Positions 17,589 to 24,208 of a stretch of 64,000 bases of DNA are shown here, in pieces; within the stretch, counting starts at the first letter, position 1, and each line of letters starts with the position of its first letter. The notes under the pieces are model-generated. The model was not told the DNA's origin and searched no databases. It saw nothing but the letters and a program-made list of their open reading frames with translations. Location of the stretch: NCBI RefSeq assembly GCF_002291145.1, contig NZ_NTGE01000109.1, positions 1-64,000 on the forward strand, given 5' to 3'. Origin of the DNA: Streptomyces sp. SA15 (GTDB lineage Bacteria; Actinomycetota; Actinomycetes; Streptomycetales; Streptomycetaceae). Position numbers and translations under genes: made by a program.

Positions 17589-18001
17589 CCAACCTGGACC
17601 TGCGGCAGGCCCTGAACGGGATGCTGCACCGCCTCCGCCATGGGGCGGAGTGGTCCGAGATCGAATCCTGGGGACACGCAGAGGCGATCCGCCAGCGGCA
17701 GGGAGTCTGGTTCCGCAGCGGCGCATGGCAGGCCCTCATGGAGTATCTGACCACCGACGGGCGGGGGACGGTGGCGTACCACCACCCGATGATTCCGCTG
17801 CTGCATGTGGTGGGTGAGATCCGTTCTGGTGTCCTGACCCTGTTGGGAGCCGCGGCGGACGACCTCACGGAACTTACGGATGGTGGATCAGGCAACCCCA
17901 TCAGCGGAATGTTCCGCGAACTGGCCATCGACGCACAGAAGATCGTGAAGGCGATCGCCGGGAACGGCGACCGGAAGGCGTTCCCGTTGTCGATGACATG
18001 A
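17504..18001 (+). pseudogene. Integrase C-terminal extension fused to the displaced FMO 3' end
   Basis: An open frame beginning MPPDVSATQWKAAREIIAQ. Residues 30-90 (DLRQALNGMLHRLRHGAEWSEIESWG...RQGVWFRSGAWQALMEYL) resemble the DUF4096/IS-transposase helix-turn-helix. From the 15-bp core onward it reads GNPISGMFRELAIDAQKIVKAIAG, the C-terminal signature of flavin monooxygenases, ending at TGA 17999-18001. It is thus a chimera. Its left part is probably the real C-terminus of the integrase (one frame away), and its right part is the original 3' end of the FMO gene. No independent start with a ribosome binding site is evident. Confidence 0.6.
17893..17907 (+). other. Right attachment-site core (attR)
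   Basis: CAACCCCATCAGCGG, in the same reading phase (N-P-I-S-G) as the left copy. Confidence 0.7.
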
Positions 18002-18039
18002 CCGCAGCCGTCGGTACCCAACTTTGCCTGCACAGCCGT

Positions 18040-18059
18040 TCCTGACACAGCGTCAGTTC
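18040..18059. promoter_or_regulatory. Palindromic operator, copy 4 (first of a tandem pair)
   Basis: TCCTGACACAGCGTCAGTTC; the centre is less conserved. It lies 24 bp (start to start) from copy 5. Confidence 0.65.
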
Positions 18060-18063
18060 AGTA

Positions 18064-18083
18064 ATCTGACAGTGCGTCAGTTA
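18064..18083. promoter_or_regulatory. Palindromic operator, copy 5 (second of a tandem pair)
   Basis: ATCTGACAGTGCGTCAGTTA, 29 bp before the acyl-CoA synthetase start. It is the only gene of the set with two sites. Confidence 0.75.
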
Positions 18084-18112
18084 ATCGCTGTCACACAGGA
18101 GCGGGCGGACCG

Positions 18113-20338
18113 ATGCTTGGATCAACCCACGGCACCCTCACCACCGACTCCCGCCGGGCCCGGGTCATCGCCTGCGGCGAGCAGCCCGGGCCCGCCGTCC
18201 ACGGCCGCCCGGCCGAGGTCGACGATCTCGATGTCAGCGGCCGGCCGTTGTATACGGACGTCCCCGATCTGGACCGCCTCTTCCGTCCCGAGTCCGTCGC
18301 CGTGATCGGCGCCTCGGACACCGAGGGCCGGCCGAACACCGGTGTCACCCGGCAGCTGATCACCTGGGCCGAGCGCGTCGGGGCGCGGCTGCACCCGGTG
18401 CACCCGAGCCGCCCGTCCGTCTTCGGCATCCCCTGCTCCCCTTCCGTCGCCGACCTGCCCGAGCAGGTCGATCTCGCCGTGCTGCTGGTCGCCGACCCCC
18501 TTCCCGTGATCGAGGAACTGGCCGAGACCAAGGTGAAGTTCGCGGTCGTCTTCGCCTCCGGTTTCGCGGAGACCGGCGAGGAGGGCGCAGCCGCCCAGGA
18601 CCGGCTCGCCGCCGCCGTCGCGAGGTCCGGGATACGGATGCTCGGGCCGAACACCAACCTCAACGCCTTCGAACGGTTCCGGGAGGACCTGGACGGCCCG
18701 GCGATAGCCCTCATCACCCAGTCCGGACACCAGGGCCGGCCCGTCTTCGCCCTCCAGGAACTCGGCATCCGTCTCTCCCACTGGGCGCCCACGGGCAACG
18801 AGGCCGACCTGGAGACCGCCGACTTCCTCTCCTACTTCGCCGAGCAGCCCGAGGTCGGTGTCATCGCCTGCTACGTCGAGGGGTTGAAGGACGGCCGCTC
18901 CTTTCTGCTCGCCGCCGACCGGGCCGCCCGGCGCGGCGTGCCGATCGTCGCCGTAAAGGTGGGACGCACCGAGACCGGCGCCCGCACGGCCGCCTCGCAC
19001 ACCGGCAAGCTGACCGGTGCGGACACGGTGGTGGACGCGGCGATGCGGCAGTACGGGGTGATCCGCGTCGACGGTCTCGACGAACTCCAGGACACCGCCG
19101 CCCTGCTGGCCCGCGCTCGGCCGCCCCGCGCCGACGGAGTCGTCGTCTATTCGATCTCGGGCGGCACGGGCGCGCACGTCGCCGATCTGGCCACCGAGGC
19201 GGGGCTGCGGCTGCCCGTCCTGTCGGACGCCAAGCAGGCCGAACTGCACCAGTGGATACCCGAGTACCTCAGCGTGGCCAACCCGGTCGACAACGGCGGG
19301 CACCCGGTCGGCGACTGGCGCGGGCGGAAGATCATCGACGCGATCCTCGACGACCCGGAGGTCGGCGTGCTGATCTGCCCGGTCACCGGTCCGTTCCCGC
19401 CGCTCAGTGACCGCCTCGTCCAGGACCTGGTGGACGCGGCCGAGCGGACGGACAAGCTGGTGTGCGTGGTGTGGGGGTCGCCGGTCGGCACCGAGCCGGC
19501 GTACCGCGAGGTGCTGCTGGGCTCCTCGCGCGTGGCCACCTTCCGCACGGTCACGAACTGCCTCACCGCCGTCCGCGCCCACCTCGACCACCAGCGGTTC
19601 GTGACCGGCTACCGCTCCCCCTTCGACTCGGCCCCCCGCACCCCCTCGCCCTCCTTCCGCAAGGCGCAGGAGCTGATGCGGCCAGGACAACAGCTGAGCG
19701 AGCACGCGGCGAAGCAGCTGCTGCGCGCGTACGGCATCCGCGTACCGCGCGAGCAGTTGGTGACCAGCGCGGCGGCGGCCGTGCGGGCGGCGGGGCTGGT
19801 GGGCTACCCGGTGGTGATGAAGGCGTCCGGCGCGCAGATCGCCCACAAGACCGAGCTCGGCCTGGTGAAGATCGGGCTGACCTCGGCCAGCCAGGTCCGG
19901 GACGCCTACCGGGAGTTGACCGACATCGCCCGCTACGAGGGTGTCTCGCTGGATGGCGTACTGGTGTGCCAGATGGTCGAGCGGGGCGTGGAGATGGTCG
20001 TCGGCATCGCCCACGACGAGCTGTTCGGGCCGACCGTGACGGTCGGGCTCGGCGGGGTGCTCGTCGAGGTGCTGCGGGACGTGGCCGTACGCGTGCCGCC
20101 CTTCGGCGAGGAGCAGGCGCGGGACATGTGCGCCGAACTGCGCGGGCGGGCCCTGCTGGAGGGGGTCCGGGGGCGCCCCCCGGCGGATCTGGACGCGCTC
20201 GTCGAGGTCGTGCTGCGGGTGCAGCGCATGGCGCTGGAGCTCGGGGACGACCTCGCGGAACTCGACATCAATCCGCTGATGGTGCTGCCCAGGGGGCAGG
20301 GAGCCGTGGCGCTGGACGCGCTGGCGGTGTGCCGCTGA
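18113..20338 (+). CDS. Acetate--CoA ligase family (NDP-forming acyl-CoA synthetase)
   Basis: A 741-residue one-chain enzyme. It contains a CoA-binding Rossmann domain (FRPESVAVIGASDTEG, about 60-160), two succinyl-CoA-ligase-like domains with the phosphohistidine loop ASHTGKLTGAD, and a C-terminal ATP-grasp domain (about 520-741, GYPVVMKASGAQIAHKTELGLV). It would convert an organic acid, ATP and CoA to an acyl-CoA via phosphoenzyme. CAGGAGCGG precedes the ATG. The enoyl-CoA hydratase gene starts 1 bp after its stop, so the two form an operon under the double operator. Confidence 0.9.
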   Translation: MLGSTHGTLTTDSRRARVIACGEQPGPAVHGRPAEVDDLDVSGRPLYTDVPDLDRLFRPESVAVIGASDTEGRPNTGVTRQLITWAERVGARLHPVHPSRPSVFGIPCSPSVADLPEQVDLAVLLVADPLPVIEELAETKVKFAVVFASGFAETGEEGAAAQDRLAAAVARSGIRMLGPNTNLNAFERFREDLDGPAIALITQSGHQGRPVFALQELGIRLSHWAPTGNEADLETADFLSYFAEQPEVGVIACYVEGLKDGRSFLLAADRAARRGVPIVAVKVGRTETGARTAASHTGKLTGADTVVDAAMRQYGVIRVDGLDELQDTAALLARARPPRADGVVVYSISGGTGAHVADLATEAGLRLPVLSDAKQAELHQWIPEYLSVANPVDNGGHPVGDWRGRKIIDAILDDPEVGVLICPVTGPFPPLSDRLVQDLVDAAERTDKLVCVVWGSPVGTEPAYREVLLGSSRVATFRTVTNCLTAVRAHLDHQRFVTGYRSPFDSAPRTPSPSFRKAQELMRPGQQLSEHAAKQLLRAYGIRVPREQLVTSAAAAVRAAGLVGYPVVMKASGAQIAHKTELGLVKIGLTSASQVRDAYRELTDIARYEGVSLDGVLVCQMVERGVEMVVGIAHDELFGPTVTVGLGGVLVEVLRDVAVRVPPFGEEQARDMCAELRGRALLEGVRGRPPADLDALVEVVLRVQRMALELGDDLAELDINPLMVLPRGQGAVALDALAVCR

Positions 20339-20339
20339 G

Positions 20340-21233
20340 ATGAACATGTCTGGGTCGAACATGTCTGAGTTGAACATGCCTGATTCCCCCCGTACTTACG
20401 CAAACCAAGAGCAGCCGGAATGTCCCGACACGACGGAAAATTCCATTGAGTCATTGGTACAGCACGCCACTGACAATCACGTCTCGCACATCACCCTCAA
20501 CCGGCCCGAGACCCTCAACGCCATCACTCCTGACCAGCGGGAACGCATCATCCGGCTGCTGTCGGAGGCCTCCGCCGACCCGGACGTACGGGCGGTCGTG
20601 ATCACCGGCACGGGCCGTGGGTTCTGCGCCGGCGCGGACCTCCGCGGCACGTCCGTGGCCGGGGAGCGGATCGCCGGCGATGTCGCCCGCACGATCCGTT
20701 CCGGCGCCCAGCGGCTGATCGCCGCCGTCCTCGACTGCGAGAAGCCGGTGCTCGCCGCCGTGAACGGGACGGCGGCGGGCATCGGCGCCCATCTCGCGTT
20801 CGCCTGCGACCTCGTCCTCGCCGCGGAATCCGCCCGGTTCATCGAGGTGTTCGTACGACGCGGGCTCGTCCCGGACGGCGGCGGCGCGTATCTCCTGCCC
20901 CGTCTGATCGGCCCGCAGCGGGCGAAGGAGCTGATGTTCTTCGGCGACACGCTCGCCGCGAAGGAAGCCGAGCGTCTGGGCCTGGTCAATCGCGTCGTAC
21001 CGGACGGGGAGTTGGACAAGACGGCCCGCGCGTGGGCCGAACGCCTCGCCACGGGCCCCACCCGCACCCTCGCCCTCACCAAGCAGCTGGTCAACGCCTC
21101 CCTCGACACCGACCGCACGACCGCCTTCGCCGCCGAGGCCGCCGCGCAGGAGATCAACATGACGACCGCGGACGCACAGGAGGGGGTGGCCGGCTTCGTG
21201 GAGCGGCGAGCGCCCGAGTTCAGGGGCCGTTGA
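20340..21233 (+). CDS. Enoyl-CoA hydratase/isomerase family protein
   Basis: A 297-residue crotonase-fold protein. VSHITLNRPETLNAITPDQRE starts the domain at about residue 48. GRGFCAGADLRG forms the first oxyanion-hole strand, and KPVLAAVNGTAAGIGAHLAFACDLVLAA and VPDGGGAYLLPRLIG the second half of the active site. It hydrates or isomerises an enoyl-CoA. The first 45 residues are extra and hydrophilic, and include a DNA triplication of GAACATG-YCTG, so ATG 20349, 20364 or 20379 are alternative starts. Confidence 0.88.
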   Translation: MNMSGSNMSELNMPDSPRTYANQEQPECPDTTENSIESLVQHATDNHVSHITLNRPETLNAITPDQRERIIRLLSEASADPDVRAVVITGTGRGFCAGADLRGTSVAGERIAGDVARTIRSGAQRLIAAVLDCEKPVLAAVNGTAAGIGAHLAFACDLVLAAESARFIEVFVRRGLVPDGGGAYLLPRLIGPQRAKELMFFGDTLAAKEAERLGLVNRVVPDGELDKTARAWAERLATGPTRTLALTKQLVNASLDTDRTTAFAAEAAAQEINMTTADAQEGVAGFVERRAPEFRGR

Positions 21234-21270
21234 GGATCAGGCAGCAGCCATCACCCTCCCACCTCTTCCA

Positions 21271-21290
21271 ATCTGACGGAGCGTCAGTTT
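21271..21290. promoter_or_regulatory. Palindromic operator, copy 6
   Basis: ATCTGACGGAGCGTCAGTTT, two bases before the flavin reductase ATG at 21293. Confidence 0.78.
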
Positions 21291-21292
21291 CA

Positions 21293-21889
21293 ATGGATGG
21301 CGTGATGGGACAAGCAGGGATGGCGGCAGCCGCCGTCCGTTACCTCCAGGCACGACCTGTCGAGGCGTTGCCGCGCCCGGAGCTGCGATGCGTCCGCGAG
21401 GACGAACGAGCGCCGGTGAACCAGGACGACTTCCGGCGCGTACTGGGGAACTTCGCGACCGGCGTCACCGTTGTCACGGCACCGCCCGCCGAGGGCGAGA
21501 CCTCCCCCGCCGGCTTCGCCTGCCAGTCCTTCGCGTCCCTCTCCCTCGACCCACCCCTGGTCGCCTTCATGGTGGGCCGTACATCAGCGACGTGGCCGCG
21601 CATCGCCCGCGCGGGTGTCTTCTGCGTCAATGTCCTCAGCGCGAGCCAGGGGGCACTGTGCCGCGCCTTCGCGGTAAGCGGCGCGGACAAGTTCGCAGGC
21701 GTGCACTACGACCCCGCCCCCGCGTCCGGCGCCCCGCGCCTGACGGGCACGCTCGCATGGATCGACTGCACGATCCACGCGGTGCACACAGGCGGCGACC
21801 ACCTCATCGTCGTAGGCCGGGTGAACGCCCTGGGAGCGCCCGACACGGACGAGCCGCCACTGCTGTTCCACAAGGGGCGGTTCCTCTGA
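21293..21889 (+). CDS. Flavin reductase (HpaC/HsaB-type)
   Basis: A 198-residue protein with the flavin-reductase-like split barrel: DDFRRVLGNFATGVTVVTA, then GFACQSFASLSLDPPLVAFMVGRTSATWPRI, CVNVLSA and HTGGDHLIVVGRVN. It reduces FMN/FAD with NAD(P)H and hands the flavin to a monooxygenase, as HsaB does in steroid ring cleavage. No matching two-component oxygenase was seen in the window. The 45-residue N-terminal extension is unusual. The start adjoins the operator with no ribosome binding site. Confidence 0.88.
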   Translation: MDGVMGQAGMAAAAVRYLQARPVEALPRPELRCVREDERAPVNQDDFRRVLGNFATGVTVVTAPPAEGETSPAGFACQSFASLSLDPPLVAFMVGRTSATWPRIARAGVFCVNVLSASQGALCRAFAVSGADKFAGVHYDPAPASGAPRLTGTLAWIDCTIHAVHTGGDHLIVVGRVNALGAPDTDEPPLLFHKGRFL

Positions 21890-21949
21890 CAGCCAGAGCG
21901 TCGGCACCTGCTGAGCGCCTACGACCAGCCACCAGAACAAGGCCGTGGC

Positions 21950-22627
21950 TCAGTGGCCGACGTCGTGGTCGCCCGCTTCGACGAGGCCGCTCTCGTATGC
22001 GCAGATCACGATCTGGATGCGGTCGCGCAGCCCGAGTTTGGTGAGGATGCTCGACACGTGTGATTTGACGGTGGCGGCACCGATGACGAGCTGTTCGGCG
22101 ATCTCCGCGTTGCTCGCGCCGCGGGCGACCGCGGTCATGATCTCGCGTTCGCGGCCGGTGAGCCGTTCCAGGCGGGCAGCGGCGGCGGTGTTGACGATGC
22201 GACGCCGCGTGAACCGGTCGATGAAGCGCCGGGTGATCGAGGGGGCCAGCAGCGTCCCACCCTCGGCCACGGTGCGTACGGCGGTGGCCAGTTGTTCGGG
22301 GGGAATGTCCTTCAGCACGAAGGCACTGGCGCCGGAGCGCAGCGCCTCGTAGACGTACTCGTCCGGGTCGAACGTGGTCAGGATCAGTACCCGAGGACCC
22401 CAGTCGGCCTCCTCCAGTATCCGGGAGGTCGCCTCGAGGCCGTCCATCTCGGGCATGCGGATGTCCATGAGGATCACGTCCGGGCGGTGTCGGCGTGCCG
22501 CCTCGACCGCCTGGAGGCCGGTGCCCGCCTCGGCCACGACCTCGATGTCGTGGTGGACGCGGAGAATCATGGTGAAGCCTCGCCGTACCAGTGCCTGGTC
22601 GTCGGCCACGACGACGCGGATGCTCAC
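21950..22627 (-). CDS. NarL/LuxR-type response regulator
   Basis: A 225-residue protein with a receiver domain (VVVADDQALVRRGF, phosphoacceptor Asp in VILMDIRMPEMDG, conserved Thr in LILTTFD and Lys in FVLKD) and a C-terminal LuxR helix-turn-helix (LTGREREIMTAVARGASNAEIAEQLVIGAATVKSHVSSILTKLG). The GTG start overlaps the stop of the kinase gene (GTGA). The unit is divergent from an MMPL exporter gene, a likely target. Confidence 0.93.
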   Translation of the reverse strand: MSIRVVVADDQALVRRGFTMILRVHHDIEVVAEAGTGLQAVEAARRHRPDVILMDIRMPEMDGLEATSRILEEADWGPRVLILTTFDPDEYVYEALRSGASAFVLKDIPPEQLATAVRTVAEGGTLLAPSITRRFIDRFTRRRIVNTAAAARLERLTGREREIMTAVARGASNAEIAEQLVIGAATVKSHVSSILTKLGLRDRIQIVICAYESGLVEAGDHDVGH

Positions 22628-23829
22628 GCGGGCTCCCCCTTGACGGGCAGACGGGCGGTGAGGCGGAATCCGCCGCCGGGACGAGGCTCGGCGTCGAGGC
22701 TCCCGCCGAGCAGGTGGGCTCTTTCCCGCATGCCGACGATGCCGTGGCCGGGCGGGCCCTTGTGTGCGGCCGGCATGGACTGGACGGTGGCGCCGTGGCC
22801 GTCGTCGAGCACCTCGATGGTGAGGCCGTCGCTTTCTTCGCGCAGGTGCACGTGGGTGTGGGTGCGCGGTCCGCTGTGTTTGAGCACGTTGGTCAGGGCC
22901 TCCTGGACGATGCGGTACGCCGAGAGATCGACGCGGGCCGGGACAGGGCCCCGGATGCCGTTGGTGACCGAGACGTCAAGGCCCGCCTCGCGGACCTCGG
23001 CCACGAGCCGGGGCAGATCGGCCAGACCCGGCTGGGGCCCCAGACCGTCGCGCTCGGAGTCCGGCCGCAACACTCCCAGCAGGTGCCGCAGTTCGTCCAG
23101 CGCCTGGCGTCCCGCCTCCTCCACCGCCGCCATCGCCTCCAGGGCGCCCTGCGGATCCTCGGCGGCCACCATCCGGGCCGCACCGGCCTGCACCGTCATC
23201 ATGCTCACCCGGTGGGCGACCACATCGTGCAGTTCACGGGCGATGTGGGTGCGCTCCTCGGTCACGATCCGCCGCGCCTCGGCGGCCCGGTCCTCGACGA
23301 GCCGGGCTTTTCGCTCGGCTCGAAGCCGCAGGCGCCGGCCGAGATACCAGGCCCCGGACATGACGAGGGCGCCGAAGAGGTCCCCCGAGGGAGTGTTGAG
23401 GAGAAGGCCGTCGATGACGAGGCCGGCGACGGCCGCGACGACGGCGAGCGGGCCCCACCGCTGGTCGTCGGCGTGCCGCCCGACGCTGTACAGCGCGACG
23501 ATCACCAGGACGCCCAGCGTGGAATAGCTGCTGCCCAGCGTCGGCGCCCACATGGCCAGCACCACGTACGCGACCGCGACCGGCCGCGTACGGCGGACGT
23601 AGAGCGTCGCACCGGCCACCATGGAGAGCAGCAGGGCGGGGTGGAAGATGCCGGTGGCCGGGCGGACGGCCATCGAATCTCCCGCGGCCTCCTCGAGGAG
23701 CGCCACCCACAGGAACAGCGCCGCCGCGAGGACGGCGTCCGCGGCCCGCGGCCAGCGCGTGAACGGGCCGCGGAACCTGCCCGGCACGCTGCGGCCCGGC
23801 GTCTCGGCATGCGGCGCCCTGCGATTCAT
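22624..23829 (-). CDS. HisKA_3-type sensor histidine kinase
   Basis: A 401-residue protein. Residues about 25-160 hold 4-5 hydrophobic segments. The dimerisation and phosphoacceptor box is EERTHIARELHDVVAHRVSMM (His of ELHD), followed by a HATPase domain (YRIVQEALTNVLKHSG as N-box, VLDDGHG, and GHGIVGMRERAHLLGG as G-boxes). It phosphorylates the coupled NarL-type regulator. The ligand is unknown; membrane or lipid stress is plausible given the adjacent exporters. Confidence 0.93.
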   Translation of the reverse strand: MNRRAPHAETPGRSVPGRFRGPFTRWPRAADAVLAAALFLWVALLEEAAGDSMAVRPATGIFHPALLLSMVAGATLYVRRTRPVAVAYVVLAMWAPTLGSSYSTLGVLVIVALYSVGRHADDQRWGPLAVVAAVAGLVIDGLLLNTPSGDLFGALVMSGAWYLGRRLRLRAERKARLVEDRAAEARRIVTEERTHIARELHDVVAHRVSMMTVQAGAARMVAAEDPQGALEAMAAVEEAGRQALDELRHLLGVLRPDSERDGLGPQPGLADLPRLVAEVREAGLDVSVTNGIRGPVPARVDLSAYRIVQEALTNVLKHSGPRTHTHVHLREESDGLTIEVLDDGHGATVQSMPAAHKGPPGHGIVGMRERAHLLGGSLDAEPRPGGGFRLTARLPVKGEPA

Positions 23830-24208
23830 CGTCGCTCCATCAAGAGGCGTCCGGGGCCTGGCGCGGGTCTTCGGGACGCACCGGGCAGGTCATCGTAAGT
23901 CCGGCTCACAGGCACCGTCACCCGCCTGTGGACGGATCCGGTCCTCCGCCGCCGGCAGGAGGCAACCGCCCTGTTCTCCCCGTCGCGCGCGGGAGGTCCG
24001 AACCCGCCGTGCGGCGGGAGACGGCACCGGTGCCGGCGCCCACGATGGGACTGCCCGCTCCCACTGCTGCCGAACGCCGGTCCGGTGCGGCCGGCCGGCG
24101 GCCAACCACGGGATCCAGGCCGACAGTTGACGTCGCTCGGCAGCAGACCGCAGGAGCCCGGCCGACACGTGCCGCCGGTCGGCACCCGTCCCACAGGAGC
24201 CCACCACC
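23830..24208. other. Divergent intergenic region, kinase/MMPL
   Basis: 379 bp between the kinase and the MMPL exporter. No convincing gene, operator or hairpin pair was seen apart from GC-rich short repeats. A ribosome binding site (ACAGGAG) precedes the MMPL gene. Confidence 0.5.

Larger units (their letters stand above)
12482..17907. mobile_element. Integrated element with serine integrase, inserted in the FMO gene
   Basis: The element is bounded by the direct repeat CAACCCCATCAGCGG at 12482-12496 and 17893-17907 (5411 bp start to start). Inside are a decayed phosphotransferase, a ParA-like gene with a coupled partner, a decayed NACHT gene and a large serine integrase directed towards the right junction. 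GC content drops visibly over about 13100-15000. The size and gene decay suggest a degraded integrative plasmid-like element. Beyond the core, both junctions encode a similar FMO tail. Confidence 0.75.

Noticed and set aside
18122..20377. 751-codon antisense frame opposite the acyl-CoA synthetase
   Set aside because: A codon-bias shadow of the real gene: very rich in Arg/Gly/His/Val, with no domain match and no start signal.
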